Shown here: positions 47,230 through 60,662 of the stretch, one piece after another
How the letters are laid out: each line of letters opens with the position of its first letter
Numbering within the stretch: the stretch's first letter is position 1
Assembly: GCF_024679095.1 (NCBI RefSeq)
Contig: NC_066563.1
Span: 1,602,831 to 1,666,830 of the forward strand
Origin: Eriocheir sinensis
Lineage: Eukaryota; Arthropoda; Malacostraca; Decapoda; Varunidae
Direction: 5' to 3'
DNA: 64,000 nt
Position numbers and translations under genes: made by a program
The notes under the pieces: model-generated
What the model saw: only the letters and a program-made list of their open reading frames with translations
The model's database searches: none
Told to the model about the DNA's origin: nothing

Positions 47230-47560
47230 TGGGCGTCTGATGGCTGGTTAACAGGATGGATACATGGCTGACCGGCTGGCTCTCCGTCTGGCTGGCTGGT
47301 TAACTAAGTGTGTATATTGCAAACTGGTTATCTGGCTGACCCCCTGGAGAGCTGGTTAGAGGATGGCGGGTTGACTAAATGGCTGACTGGTTAACTAGGT
47401 GTGTATACTGCAAACTGAGTGGTTGACTGACAACCTGAACGGCTTATTGACTGACTGGCTCGCTGCCTGGCTATACTCGTACACCGCTTGGCTGACTGGA
47501 CTTCTGGCTGACTGAGTGTATGTCTGAGCAGTTGGCTAGCTGGTGAGGTAAGTGGTTTTA
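47230..47560. repeat. Degenerate CTGG/CTGA tetranucleotide array with an about 87-bp duplication
   Basis: GGCTGGTTAACTAAGTGTGT followed by ATATTGCAAACTGG near 47298 reappears near 47384 as CTGGTTAACTAGGTGTG followed by ATACTGCAAACTG. The rest is decayed GGCTGACTGG repeats. Confidence 0.7.
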
Positions 47561-48385
47561 CGTGAATGCGTGAGTAAATGCCAGCGAATGAGAGTCCAAT
47601 ATTAGCTTGAGTGGGTGTTTTTTTTTTTTCGTGTGTGTGTGTGTGTGTGAGTGCGTTCCTAGTTTGCATATAGAGACTCTGAAGGATGAAAAGAATGAAA
47701 TACAGGTGAAGCGGTGTATGAATCGGGCATCGTCAGGTATAAATACAGGTTTGGGTGAATAGGTAAAGGAGTGAAAAGGCGAATAAATGAATACACAAAG
47801 GAATGAATGAACCGTGGAGCTGAATAAGAGGCCGAGAGAATGACTGGGTGAGTGCCTGTGTGAGTGGGTACGAAGAAGAGTGGATGAGTGGATGAGTGAG
47901 CGACTATGGAGGTGGATGAAGAGAGAATTCACTGATTGCTGGGTCTGAATGCATTCCAAGTGACTCATTTGTGCTGGTGTGTTGATGAAGGGGGTAGGAG
48001 GAGGAGGAGGAGGAGGAGAGGGAGCGGAGTTAAAAAGAGAGGGGAAAAGAATGGACGAGGAGAGAAAGAAAAGAAGGAGAATGAAGGAGAACAGAAAAAG
48101 AAGAAAGGGGGAAGGAGAGAGGAAAAGAGAAAGGAAGAATGGAGGAAGAAAGAAAGGAAAAGAACAGTGATAGAGAGAGGTAGAGAAGAACAGATGAAAA
48201 ATAGGGCGGAGGATAAAGACGGGAAAGAGGAAAAAAAGAGATAAAGGAAAGGAGAGGGAGAGAAAGAGGGAAGGAAGGAGAGGAACGGAGAGAAGAAAGA
48301 GGTCAAAATGGAAAGGAGATAAAAAGAGGAAGGAAAATATTAATGGAGAAAGAAAGAACAACAGAGAAGGAGAAGAGGAGGAAAG

Positions 48386-48529
<144 letters not shown>

Positions 48530-49133
48530 GAGAGCAGGGAGAGCGGGGTCAAGCGGGTGGTTGATTCAGTGGTTTAATGACTGATCGGCTAATTAACGGC
48601 GTGGTTGGGTGGAGCGAAAATGAACGTGGAATTAACGCCAGCTTATTTTAACAGCGCTTTCCTGTGGCTGTGGCGGGAAAAACGTTGATGATTATGATTG
48701 CCTTGCGTGCTCCAGCGGGCTTAAAGATTGGCAAAAACGAAGACATAGTAGGACCGGACGAAAAAAAGAAAGAGAACTAAATATGTGTGCAACAGTAATA
48801 AAAAAGGATAACAGAGTAGGAAGAGGAAGACAAGGACGAAAGATAAGCAAATAGAAACAAATGAAGAGAAAGGAGGGAAGGAGGAAGAGGATAACGAGGA
48901 TAAGAAGACCCCAGAAGCCAAAAAGCATATACATATCCTATTTTCAATCCCATATCCAACACCACAGAATACAGCAACACTACAACACAAGGATCAAACC
49001 AAACAAATACCTTTCCAGCAACACAAACACACAAAGCCCCACCAAGAAGCCAGCAAACAAACACACTCGGACAAACGCTAAACAGACACCAAACAACTGA
49101 GCATCGTATGTCAGTGTCCGTGGCGGTGGTCTT

Positions 49134-49137
<4 letters not shown>

Positions 49138-49190
<53 letters not shown>
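49138..49190. repeat. (TG)n microsatellite
   Basis: Perfect dinucleotide run. Confidence 0.95.
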
Positions 49191-49194
<4 letters not shown>

Positions 49195-49529
49195 GCACCT
49201 TCAGGCTTCTCCCACCGCGTTGTTTGTCGGGGGTCCATCCAGTAGGCAAAGAGAGGCTACAAGGGTGTCCTGTCCACAAGATTGTCGGCCGTGTTGGCTC
49301 TAAGCTCTCAAGGGAAGGACGAGGGGAGAGGAGATGGGAGGGAGACGAGGAGGAGGAGGAGAAGAGGTGGTCAGGGGATGAGAGGAGAGTAGGGAAGGGA
49401 GGAAGAGAGAGGGGAGAAGAGATGGGAGGAAGGGAGAGGAGGGAAGGGATAGAAGAGGGAAGAGGAGAGAGGGGAGGAGAGGAGGGGGCTGGTCAGGGGA
49501 TGCTGTGGAGGTCTTTGAAATGGGAGAGG

Positions 49530-49689
<160 letters not shown>

Positions 49690-50160
49690 TATTGAGAGGA
49701 AGAGACAGAGTAAGAGAAAACAATAGGAAGGGCGAACAGAAGGGCGAGGAAGGGCGAGGAAGGAATGGTGCGAAAAAGGGAAGTGTAGGGAGAGGGAACT
49801 GATGGACTGGAATAACGTATGAAAGATAAAAAGAATATTAAAAAAAAGAGAAACGAGAGGGAGAGAAAGAGAGAAACGCCTGTGAGAGAAAGTAACGGAG
49901 AGGTGTGACGATAAAAGTGAGACAGTCCCCCCTAAAAAAAAAAATAGAGAAACATGAAAAATAAAAAACCGTAAAACAATAAATAAAAACTAAAGCAAAA
50001 GGTTGAAGGTAAACGGTATTTTTGTCCCTTTGTTTATTAATGCCATCAAAATCCAATAAATTCGAGCGACAAAAAAAAGAAAAAAGAAAAAAGAAAAACA
50101 TTCGATCACATTCGCAGTCAGTCTATAAGCGATTGGAATCCACTTTGGGATCGAGATGGT

Positions 50161-50163
<3 letters not shown>

Positions 50164-50244
<81 letters not shown>
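50164..50244. repeat. (GA)n microsatellite
   Basis: Perfect dinucleotide run. Confidence 0.96.
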
Positions 50245-50250
<6 letters not shown>

Positions 50251-51661
50251 GGAAGGGAAAAAAGGGAGAGAAAAAGAGGCAATAAACTACATTTTTAGGG
50301 GGGATTCAATTATTCTTCCTTTTGTACTGAATTGATGGAGTTTAGAGCGCGCCGTCTATTCAGGTTCTTCATTATTCATTCCGTTTGAGCAGCGACGAAA
50401 AACTGACCATTCACAGCAAATAATTAATCCCAAAATCCCCCCCAGGTGTCCGGGCGGAGGGGAGCGGCGCCCCTTCTGAACCCTTCCTGAACACCGTGAT
50501 GGAAAATTGAATACGAACGACCTTTTAGTCTCGTTCCTCCCTTCCCTTTATCCCTGTCCCTCCCTCTTTCCCTCTTGACATCGCTCTCTCTGTCCTTCCT
50601 CTTACACTTTCTCTCCAGCTTCCTCCCGTTTCCTCCCTTACTGTCCCTTTCCTTTTCTTTCCATTCCTTCCCTTCCTGTCTTTCTCTATTCCATTCCCTT
50701 CCTTCCTCTTCCTCTCCCTTCCATACCCACCTTCCCCGTCACTCTCCCTTTCACTCCCATTCCCTACCATCCTGTCCCTCTCCCTCTCTCTCTTCTATCC
50801 CCTCCCTTCAGGTCCCTTTCCCTCTCTCTCTCACTTCCATTCCATCCATCCCTCTCCTTCCCATTCCCTCCCTTTGTCCTCCTCTTTTCCATTCCCTCCC
50901 TTACCCTTTCTCCCTTTTTCTCTCAATCCCATTCCTTCCCTCCCTGTCCCTCTCCCTCCCATTTCCTCCCTTGATGTTCTTCTCCATCCCAGTCCCTCTC
51001 ATTCTCCCTCCCATTCCCTCCCTTGATGTTCTCCTCCCTGCCACTCCCTCCCTCCCTCCCATTCCCTCTCCCTCTCCTTCTCCCTCCCATTCGCTCCCTC
51101 CCTGTCACCCTCTCGCTGCTCCCCCCTTAAGTTTTCTTTGATAGGTTGTTATGTGCCGCCCAAACGATGGCTAAAGGCGCTGCTCAAACTAATTGGTTTT
51201 CTATTTTTGCCTTGAGCGGCGCGTCGGACTGAGCCGTAACAGAGAGGCGAGTGTTTGCCGAGCGCCGCGATGCTGCTGAGGATGATTTTGTTTAGTTGTT
51301 TAGTATTGTCGCCATGGCTACAAAGACAAGGACTGCTTTTGTTGTTGATGATGATGATTGTCTTTGGTACTTTTATTTATTACAACAATGAGTTATACTA
51401 TTTCTGATGTTACTACTACCATTATCACCATGACCACTACCCCTACTACTACATCTACTACTACTACTACTACACCAGTAACAAATATATTTTATAACTA
51501 CTACTGCTTTTACCACCACTATGTACTCCTACTACAAATGCTACTGGTAATAATATTGATGTGAGTATGATGATGATAATAAGAAGAATGAGAGTAAAAA
51601 GGAAAATATTAATGACAAAAAAAACTCAACAATAATTGCAAAGTAACAAAGAGGATCTGTT

Positions 51662-51695
<34 letters not shown>

Positions 51696-51795
51696 CATCA
51701 AAACAAACAATGGTATCACGTTCACGCTCGCCCGTCAGCTGGGGGTCAGTCGGCGCAGCGCTGTGTTTACAGAGCCGAGTGGCGCCTCTGAGCAA

Positions 51796-51821
51796 CGGCC
51801 GGCGGACACGCGCGCCGGCCG
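51796..51821. other. Perfect GC-rich hairpin
   Basis: CGGCCGGCG and CGCCGGCCG form 9-bp arms around an 8-nt loop, inside a GC-rich unique block (about 51720-51920). Confidence 0.7.
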
Positions 51822-52298
51822 TAAGTCACCCGGCTATTCTTCAATTACGGGCAGGTACAAAGTCATTCCCGCCGCAGATTACAGGTATTGTCGCCGCCAT
51901 TACGAGGGAGACTTGCCTGCAGTAGGAAGGGAGGTCGCTATCGAGTTCTGTTTTTTTGGCATTTCATTATCCCTCGTGACGCGACTCTGAAGATCATTGC
52001 CTGATAACTCACGCGGATTATTGCCTGCTTGCTTGCCTGCCTGTCTACCTGTCTATCCACCTGCATGGGAAGGGAAGGGAGAGAGTTGAGGGATGGGGAA
52101 GTAAGGAGAGGAAGTTTGACAGGGTTGAGGGAAGATGAAGTAAAGAGAAAAGGTTAGAAAGGGTTGCGAAAAGACGAATTCAGGAAAGGCAAGGGAAGAA
52201 AGGAAAAAAGAAAGACGGAGAAAGAGAGAGATGAAGGGAGAAAAGAAGGGAAGGTAGAGCGATGAAGGAAAAGGAAGTAAGAAGAGGGTGAGGGAAAG

Positions 52299-52300
<2 letters not shown>

Positions 52301-52341
<41 letters not shown>

Positions 52342-52776
52342 CTTTGTCGGTAAATGGACCACGATTGAATTACCTTTTACTTCCAGCAAGAGAAGGAAAA
52401 AAAAAACACGGTGATGGTGCTTGTACATGCGATAATTGAAAAAACAAAAAAAAGGAGAAGTAAAGGACTGCCCCAATGGACCCGAAGGAAGACTAAATAA
52501 CAGGACGCGAAAAACTTATGACGACGGAGTGAGTTGTCCTAAATTATTGACAGTCAGCATACGATCGGAAAGAAAACGGGAGGACAAACAACGAAGCGAG
52601 CGAGGGGGGATTTATACAGATCTGTTGTATATTCTTTTTCCTTTTGATTAGCTTTCCGACGATTCCCTCTCTGTCAGTTTGGCTGTTGGTGTGTCTTTCT
52701 GCCTGTCTATCACTGTCTCTATTCACGTCTCTCTCTCTCTCTCTCTTCGTAACATCTAAGTCATCGATTCGTTATG

Positions 52777-52807
<31 letters not shown>

Positions 52808-52883
52808 GCGTGTTTGGCAGACCAGTGTGTTGGACTCACGTGGGAATGATGGATGGAATCGATATATCATTTTGCGTGCGTGT

Positions 52884-52937
<54 letters not shown>
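52301..52937. repeat. Three (TG)n arrays (52301, 52779, 52886)
   Basis: Same-strand TG runs of about 39, 26 and 52 bp in 640 bp. Confidence 0.94.
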
Positions 52938-52940
<3 letters not shown>

Positions 52941-53439
52941 GGCCCCCCTCACGCAACCCCATTTTCGGAACAATCAGTAAAAATAAAAAAAACGAAAAAA
53001 AAAAAACGGAAATGCTGGGTGTCCCTTACCCTTCTCCTCCTCCTCCTCTTTTTTGTATATTCGTGTACTATATTTATTTCTTCTTTTTTTCCTTCCTGAT
53101 TCCCATGTAATTTCCCCTCTACGATCCTCCCTCCCCGGTGTTCCTTCTTTTTCAATACTTTCCCATCGAGTTCATTCACGCGTCCGCCATGCACGGGGAT
53201 TGATGAGCCATGATACAGTTGCCCTACTAATAGTTTCCTGCGAGAGTCAGTCAGCGTTGTATTATATTTGTGTTAAACGTTTGTTGGCGGGGCGAGTTCG
53301 GAGTTGGTCGAGTGTGTGTGAACTCTCGTGTGGATGGCCGGATGGGTACTCAAGCCACTCAGTGTTTAGGAATTCAGGAGGGAGAGAGGGAGGAGAAAGG
53401 AGAGGGAAGGGAGAGAGGGATGAAGACGGGAGAGGGAAG

Positions 53440-53760
53440 GGAAAGGAAAGCGATGTAGAAGGAAGAGGGAAGGGAGAGAGGGATGAAGAAGGGAAAGGGA
53501 AGGGAAGGGAGAGCGGTATAGAAGGGAAGGAAGGGAAGAGAAAGCGGTGTAGAAGGAAGAGGGAAGGAAGAGGGGGATGAAGACGGGAGAGGGAAGGAAA
53601 GGGAAAGCGGTGTAGAAGGGAGAGGGAAGGGAGAGAGGGATAAAGAAGGAAGAGGGAAGGGAAGGATAAGCGGTGAAGAAGGGAGAGAGCGATGCAGAAG
53701 GGAAAGAGAAGGGACTGGAAAGCGGTGTAGAAGGGAAGGGGGTGCGCTGAGGGAAGTGGA
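53440..53760. repeat. About 60-bp purine-rich minisatellite
   Basis: AAAGCGGTGTAGAAGG or a near variant recurs near 53446, 53509, 53541, 53605, 53667 and 53718, separated by GGGAAGGGAGAGAGGGATGA. A further variant lies near 53898. Confidence 0.75.
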
Positions 53761-54633
53761 AGTAAGGAAGGAGGGTTGAGGGAAGATGAAGGAATGAGAG
53801 AGAAGGTGAGAGCGACGAATAAGGAATCAAGGGAATAATACAGAAAGACGAAGAAAGACAGAAATAGGGAGGAAGAAGAAGGAGAGGGAAGGGAAAGGAA
53901 AGCGGTGGTGAGGGAAGTGAGTGAAAGGAGAGGAAGTTGAAGGAAATATAGAGGAGGTAAAACAGGGATAACGAACTAGAAATTAAGGCGAGGCAAGAGA
54001 AGGATTAAGCAAGAGGGAGGCAGAGGGAGAGGGAAGGAAATAATGAGTTTACGGAAGGGAAAAGAACAGGGAGGAAATATGGGTTGATAAGGGAAGGGGA
54101 TGTAGGGAAAAGAGAGAGGGAGAGGAGGTGTATGTAGGGAAAAAAAAGAAACGAAGGGAGGAGAATGTAGAGGAAAAAGAGAAAGAATAGCAACAGATAA
54201 TGATAAAGGAAAGAAAAAGAAGGGGAACAAGATAAGTGAAAATTAAGTTAGACAATGGGAAAAGAATAGGAAAAAGAGAAGAAAATGAGACAGCAGAAAG
54301 AAGAGAGAAAAAGGAAGAAAACAACAGGGACAGTGAGGTAAGGCGGTAGGAATGTGAGGGGAAGAGAGGGAAGATTAAAGGGAGAAGAGGAGGAGAAGGA
54401 GGAATGAAGGTAGAGGGAGGAGGAGGAGAGGGAGAAGGAAATGTGAAGGGAGGGAACGAGAGGGAGGCTAAGGAATGTGAGGGGAGAGGAAGGGAGAGGA
54501 AGTAGAGAGGAAACGGAGAGGAAACGGAGGAGGAAGGTAGGAGAGAAGGAAGAGGGAGGAAATGAGGGAAGTAAAGAAAGACGCAAGAATGGTAGGAGAG
54601 AGATAATGCGAGAGAAGAAAAGAGAAAGGGAAG

Positions 54634-54734
<101 letters not shown>

Positions 54735-54899
54735 ATGGGAGGGGAGCAGAGGAAAGGCAATGGAGAAAAAAAAAGAGAGAAGAAAGAAATTACAGGAGAG
54801 ACTGAAGAAGAAAAAAACAGCAGGAATGTAAATGTCTTCATACAAGGGGAAAAAAAATGGAAGAAAAGTGTGAGAAAAGAATAGAAGATGGAGGAGGGA

Positions 54900-55740
54900 G
54901 AAAACGAGAGAGAGAGGTAACGTAAGGAGAAGCGAAGGGTGTTGATGTTGGGAGAGGAAGGAAAGGAAAGGGACGGAATGGGGAGAGAAAAGTGGAAGAG
55001 GAGCCAAGTGAGATATCCAGCACCAGTTTGAGTGAGTAAGAGGAAGGAAACGGATGGGAGGTAAGAAAGGGCGTCTACAAGCGTGATGATACTGGGAAAG
55101 GAAGGGAAAGGAAGAAAGGGAAGGGGAGAGAAAAAGTGGAAGAGAAGCCAAGTGAGATATCCAGCACCAGTTTGAGTAAGAGGAAGGAAACGGATGGGAG
55201 GTAAGAAAGGGCGTCTACAAGCGTGATGATACTGGGAAAGGAAGGGAAAGGAAGAAAGGGAAGGGGAGAGAAAAAGTGGAAGAGGAGCCAAGTGAGATAC
55301 CCAGCGGCAGTTTGAGTAAGAGGAAGGACACGAAAGAAAGAGATAAAGAGGAGTTAAAAAGCATGATGATATTGAGAAGAGAAGGAAAGGGAAGGGAAGG
55401 GGGGAGAAAAAGAGCGGCAGAGGAGTCAAGTGAGGTATCCAACACTGATAATTTTTAAAAGAGGCAGAAAATGATAGAGGTAAAAGAAGTAGTAAAAAAA
55501 GTATGATGATATTGGGAAAGGAAAAGGAAGGAAGGGGAAGGCGGGAGAAAAAGAGTGGCAGAGGAGTCAAGTGAGGTATCCAACATTGATAATTTTTATA
55601 AGAGGTAGAAAACGATAGAGGTAAAAGAAGTAGTAAAAAAAAGCATGATGATATTGGGAAAGGAAAAGGAAGGAAAGGGAAGGCGGGAGAAAAAGAGTGG
55701 AAGAGGAACCAAGTGAGGTACTATCCAGCATTAATAGTTT
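54900..55740. repeat. Six tandem units of about 140 bp, purine-rich
   Basis: GAGGAGCCAAGTGAGATATC or a variant recurs near 55003, 55147, 55287, 55425, 55566 and 55708. Intervening blocks share AAGCATGATGATATTGGG and GGTAAGAAAGGGCGTC or variants. Units 1-3 are nearly identical and 4-6 more diverged, giving an age gradient. Confidence 0.85.
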
Positions 55741-56095
55741 AGAAGGGAATGAGATACTTCGGGGGCTCTAATTTCATTCACTTTCAGATTCTTGTGGCAG
55801 GTGATAGATGTCCGCCCTTTTTTTCTTTCTTTTTTAAGGGAGGAGAAAAAAAGTTACGAGAGAAGGGAGAAGTGAAGGAGAAAGAATCGAAAATGAGGGC
55901 GGAATAGCGGCTTCGTTTCGAGAGACAGAGAAAGGTCAGTCGATGTTCTAGAAATAATCTCTCTCTCTCTCTCCTCCTGTCAGTCACTGCGGAATAATGA
56001 CAGCGAGGCCATTCTCCGACCCCTTCCCTGCACCCTCAATACCTATAGTGTGCGAGACATTATATTAACCCGAGGAATTCAGAAAATCCACGTAT

Positions 56096-56098
<3 letters not shown>

Positions 56099-56175
<77 letters not shown>
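56099..56175. repeat. (GA)n microsatellite
   Basis: Perfect dinucleotide run. Confidence 0.96.
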
Positions 56176-56177
<2 letters not shown>

Positions 56178-56769
56178 TACGAACCAGACAAAGACACACT
56201 TACAAAATGAGAAAAAAGAGAAAAGAAAATATGACAAGTAAAAAATATATATACAGCAAACCCAAAGGAACGAAAATCAGTAATGCATGTAAGCTGAAAG
56301 TCGAAAATAATCATGCAAATACAAATCATAGAAAATAAACAAGAAAAGAACGGAAGATTAAAAAAAAAAAACATACATTGAACACAAAGTCAGCACCTTA
56401 ATTCTGCTTTTTTTTCCTCTTCTTTTTTCTCTCTCTATTTCCTTTTCCACTGCTTTCCACTCTTTTCCATTTCTCTCGTCTCCTCCTTTTCTTTACTGTC
56501 TTGTTTAATAGTTGCTTAATAATTAGTAAGTTTAGACAGTGACCTCCTTCCTGCTACATTTCTTTATCATTCTCTTGTTTTCTCCATCGGTTCCCATTTC
56601 ACTTGCTTTTCCACTCTTTTCCTTTTCCTTCTCCTCCTCTACTCTCTTATTCAATACCACTAGCCATGTACAGCCGTCGCCGAGGTGGAGCACGTGGCTA
56701 TTGCAGACCAACCTGTCCAGTCTCATTAAGGTTTGAAGCCTCTGGGAGTGACGGCGAGCCAACCTAGCC

Positions 56770-57745
56770 GTCAAATCGTTAGCTAAGACTTGGTTCCTTA
56801 ATTAACAAACGGTATCTATTTTATTACACAGCTTCACTGGCCAATCGTGTATCTAAGCTCCCTATATTAATAAGAAGCGGTATCTATTCTATTAAACTCA
56901 GCTGTCAAGTCGCTATCTAAGGTCTGCTCCCTAAATCAATAGCTGGAGGTACTCGTTTTTTAATCAACCCGGCTGTCCATTCGCTTATCAAGGGTCTGAT
57001 CCATTACTTACTCAACTCACCAGCCCATTCATTTATGCAACGTTTTCTCCTTAAATAAATAACAAGCGATACGCATTTTATTCACTCAACTCGGCCTCCC
57101 ATTTTCTATCTAAGGTTTGCTCTCTAAATTCATGTCAAACGGTGCCATTTTTTTTTTTTTTTTACTTAGCTCGTCTACCCCTTTGTTTATCTAATATTTT
57201 CTCCTTAAATTAATAACAAGCAATATCTTATTTTACTCAACATTCTCTATCTAAGTTTTGCTCTCTAAATTCATAACAAACGGTACCATTAAGTACTCAT
57301 CTCAGCAGCCCATTCATTTATGCAACATTTCCTCCCTAAATAAATAACAAGCGATACCCATTTTATTCACTCTCCATTTTCTATCTAATGTTAATTACTC
57401 ATCTCAGCAGCCCATTCATTTATGCAACATTTCCTCCCTAAATAAATAACAAGCGATACCCATTTTATTCACTCAACTCGGCCTCCCATTTTCTATCTAA
57501 GGTTTGCTCTCTAAATTCATGTCAAACGGCGCCATTTTTATATTCACCTCGGCTGACCATTCGCTTATCTATCATTTCCTCACAAAATTAATAGCAGGCA
57601 GTGTCCATATTACTAATCAACCCAGCTGCTCATGTGTATATCTAACGTTTGGTCTCTAGATCCAGAACAAACGGTACCATTTTCTACTCAACTCGGCTGC
57701 CCATTCACTGATCTAACATTTCCTCCCAAATTAATAGCCGGCGGT
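56770..57745. repeat. Tandem array of about 13 units of about 74 bp
   Basis: Units follow the scheme CTCAACTCGGCTGCCCATTC / ATCTAAGGTTTGCTCCC / TAAATTAATAACAAACGG / TACCATTTTATT. The anchor CGGTACCATT or a variant recurs near 56811, 56880, 56947, 57066, 57142, 57210, 57282, 57353, 57450, 57527, 57601, 57672 and 57746, mostly 67-77 bp apart, with one unit partly deleted and one extended. The sequence is complex rather than microsatellite-like, and no open frame persists through it. Confidence 0.85.
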
Positions 57746-57749
57746 GTCC

Positions 57750-58299
57750 TTCCCTCGGGAGTCGAGTAGCCGTTATGAGCAGCCCGCCGAGCTGTCAGAG
57801 CCACGAGCATCTTCACGGCCAGCAGGTTCAGTTCCCGAGCCTCGCCGCGGGGTTGAGGGTTTGCCTGGTAACACTGAGGCTCGTACACTCAGAAGCCTCG
57901 CCTCTCGCACCAACTATTTCCAAAGGCCAAAAAGGAGATTAATCGCGTTCTCAAGAGTATTTTTCAATTTCATGGTGCAGTAGCCTTGTCAAACCATTAC
58001 TAGGCCTATTAAAGTAAGCATAAAAAGGCTCGCAACTCCGGAAGCCTTATCAAATGTGGGTGTATAAGTCCCAAAACGTTTAATAATATGCGTCTAAGTC
58101 TGAGCGTTCAGTGGTATGTCAGTGTGAGGCAGAGACGAGGAGAGGCGCACATGTCTGATTCAATCTTATGATACTTAACCTACAACGAGACTCAAACGCC
58201 TCAACACCATGTAGCTGATCACCAGAGCTCCTTGAACAATTCTAAATGCCTTACCGGCCAACTCGTACACACAAAAATTATGCTCTGTTTTCTGTAGAA
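57750..58299. other. Unique sequence after the 74-bp array
   Basis: A GC-richer patch at 57,750-57,900 and AT-rich remainder. Short frames exist on both strands but none is recognisable. Confidence 0.5.
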
Positions 58300-58615
58300 G
58301 ATGCACTTGAAGCCCAGGAAGGAAGTGAGATTTAGTGAATAAGAAGTCGATAAGGTTTTGCGAATAGGTACGAGAGATCTAGAGTCAGCGGAAGTCAGTA
58401 AGGTGGAGCAAGTAAGCAGAAAGAAGTGAGATCGAACAAGCAGGCAGAAGTCAGTGAGGTGTAGCCAGTTATCAAAAAGTGGCAAGGTTAGCAAGTCAGC
58501 AGAAGTCGGTAGCCAGTCAGCAGGAAGGGATCAGATCTAGCAAGCAAGCCAGCAGAAGTCGGTGAGGCTCGATTGGCAAGCAGAGGTCGGTGAGGTTTAG
58601 CAAGACAGAAAACAG
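58300..58615. repeat. About 54-bp tandem array built from about 27-bp half-units
   Basis: GAAGTCRGTRAGGT variants occur near 58343, 58391, 58448, 58501, 58555 and 58583, with AGCAAGYMAGCAG between. Spacings of 48-57 and one of 28 bp imply a half-unit of about 27 bp. Confidence 0.7.
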
Positions 58616-58884
58616 AAGGTCCGATTGTCACTGTGTCTCTGCGTCCCATGAGTCTGTGAATAAGTAAACCCACACGCAGCATTGGGGGACACGCTGACGA
58701 CCCCCGTGGCAAGGCGAGCTTGGCCATGACAGGTGACGGTATTGGTGGTGATAGTAGTTGAAAATAGTGGTTCTGGCAGGAGTACGAGTGGATAGTAGTC
58801 CTGGTGATAGTTAACTTGGTGGTGGGAGTGATAGATTAAAGCAGAAGAAACATGGTGCTAAGATGATAGTTCCGATGGTGGTTG

Positions 58885-59105
58885 GAAGTATGGTAGTAGT
58901 AGTAGTAGTAATAGTAGTAGTATCTATAAGAGTAGTTGTAGTAGTAGTAGTAGGAGGAGGAGGAGGAGCGATAGTAGTCGCATGAAGAGCACGGAAAAAA
59001 CAGCACAAATAGTATATAAATAGTAAGTGGTCGTAGTAGTCGAAGTAATAGTAGTAGTAGTAGTAGTAGTAGTAGCAACAGTATAGTAGTAGTAGTAGTA
59101 GTAGT
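58885..59105. repeat. Interrupted (AGT)n array
   Basis: AGT runs at 58888-58922, 58937-58952, 59047-59074 and 59083-59105 are separated by short unique sequence. Confidence 0.9.
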
Positions 59106-59820
59106 GGGGCTGGTGGCGGAGGTGTTAGTGGTAGTGGTGTTGATGGCGGTGCTGGAAGGGAGAGGGTTGATGGTGGCGGTGACGGGCGGCGGCGGGCAGT
59201 GCTGGAAGGGACGGTATTGCCGCCGCTCCTGCCGTGTCTCGTTGCCATAAATCGTGTGAGCTTATCGTGTTCCACCTCGCGTGACACAACTCTTGGCCGG
59301 GTAAATAAATAAAGAAAACGGATGATTTGCCAGTCGATTTCCCATTTTCTACTTCTTACTCTTAAGCCTGTGTGGGTTTTCCTCAGAGGGGGACACACGC
59401 ATTTCTCAGAGCTAGATAGAAATACCCAGAGAGAGAGAGAGAGAGAGGGTCTATCTCGATTTAAGTATTAAGAAATGCAAAAGTAGTGTTGAGTCGCCCA
59501 GAGGTTGGCTGGGAATGCATTTAGGTGACTGAGGGCGGGATTGGATTACCCAGGTGACGTGGGATGGCACTTTATGGGATTAACGCGGCGGCGGGGATTT
59601 AAATTGAGCTCACTGTGTATTTTGAAGGGATTTGGACCTCGCTTTCTGGCCGGGTAACGACGTGCTCGAATATTTCTTATAAAGGAAGCATTTACTGCTA
59701 GGAAAAGGCCGCCTGCAATGGTCCATAGCTTACCTGGGCCATTTTAAAAACGTGAGGAAGGGATATATTTCTTAATTATTCCAGGAGTCGTGATATGAGG
59801 CATGATATAATAGATGGAAA
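59106..59820. other. Mostly unique sequence, nothing recognised
   Basis: GC-balanced DNA at 59,100-59,300 and 59,490-59,780 with low repeat content; it could contain regulatory sequence but shows no exon. Confidence 0.5.
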
Positions 59821-59822
59821 GG

Positions 59823-59825
<3 letters not shown>

Positions 59826-59883
<58 letters not shown>

Positions 59884-59914
59884 AATAAGCAGCTATCTAT
59901 AATAAACACGCACT

Positions 59915-59959
<45 letters not shown>
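59826..59959. repeat. (CA)n and (TC)n microsatellites
   Basis: CA at 59826-59880 and TC at 59920-59959. Confidence 0.95.
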
Positions 59960-59962
<3 letters not shown>

Positions 59963-60142
59963 ACAAATAAATTCACGCTGTACCATTTTTTTATCATCAC
60001 CAGCGTTGTAGCACGATAATGGAATAAACTCCCACCTTCAATGATTTAGTGTAACACGATTGACTAATATCAAAACGAACTCGACCGTCATTTTCTGCAC
60101 CTTAAGACCATTTGACTTGTTGTAAGTGCACTTAATCTAGAC

Positions 60143-60546
60143 CAGCGGTTCCCAAAGTGTGGTGCGCGCACCCCTGATCACTAGGGGTGCATAAGGAAAA
60201 AAAAAATGTAATGGCGAATTTTGTTTCATTAAAATTTCAAACACATCATTAACTGCCATTGTTTTAAAACTACCGTATGCTGTACGCTTCAGCGGAGTTG
60301 TCTATACTTTGTTTGAAACTTACCCAGACTCTGAGCACATTCATCCACCCCCAAGGTACATTTTCGTTCAGTTTTGATAGCCATCGCTCAGAGCCTCATA
60401 CTTTGCGAGCATAAAATTCATAAAAAAATGGACAAAATTTCAGGAAATCGACGAGACCTTAGTACTGCTCGAATCTTAGCGGGGGTGCGTGGACTCGGTC
60501 ACAGCCTGGGAGGTGGTGAGTGGCCTGAAAAGTGTGGGAACCGCTG
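60143..60546. mobile_element. hAT-type MITE, 404 bp
   Basis: The left end CAGCGGTTCCCAAAGTG and the reverse complement of the right end, CAGCGGTTCCCACACTT, share a 12-bp perfect inverted terminus. Inside the left end are the GGTGCGCGCACC and CCCCTGATCACTAGGGG palindromes seen in many hAT MITEs. It is flanked by ATCTAGAC (60135-60142) and GTCTAGAC (60547-60554), an 8-bp duplication with one mismatch. No transposase domain was recognised. Confidence 0.8.
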
Positions 60547-60554
60547 GTCTAGAC

Positions 60555-60629
60555 CAGTGCTGTCCAAACCCATTGTTGATTAAACTCAATTATATTATAT
60601 TATATTAATTATATTATAATATATTTAGG

Positions 60630-60662
<33 letters not shown>

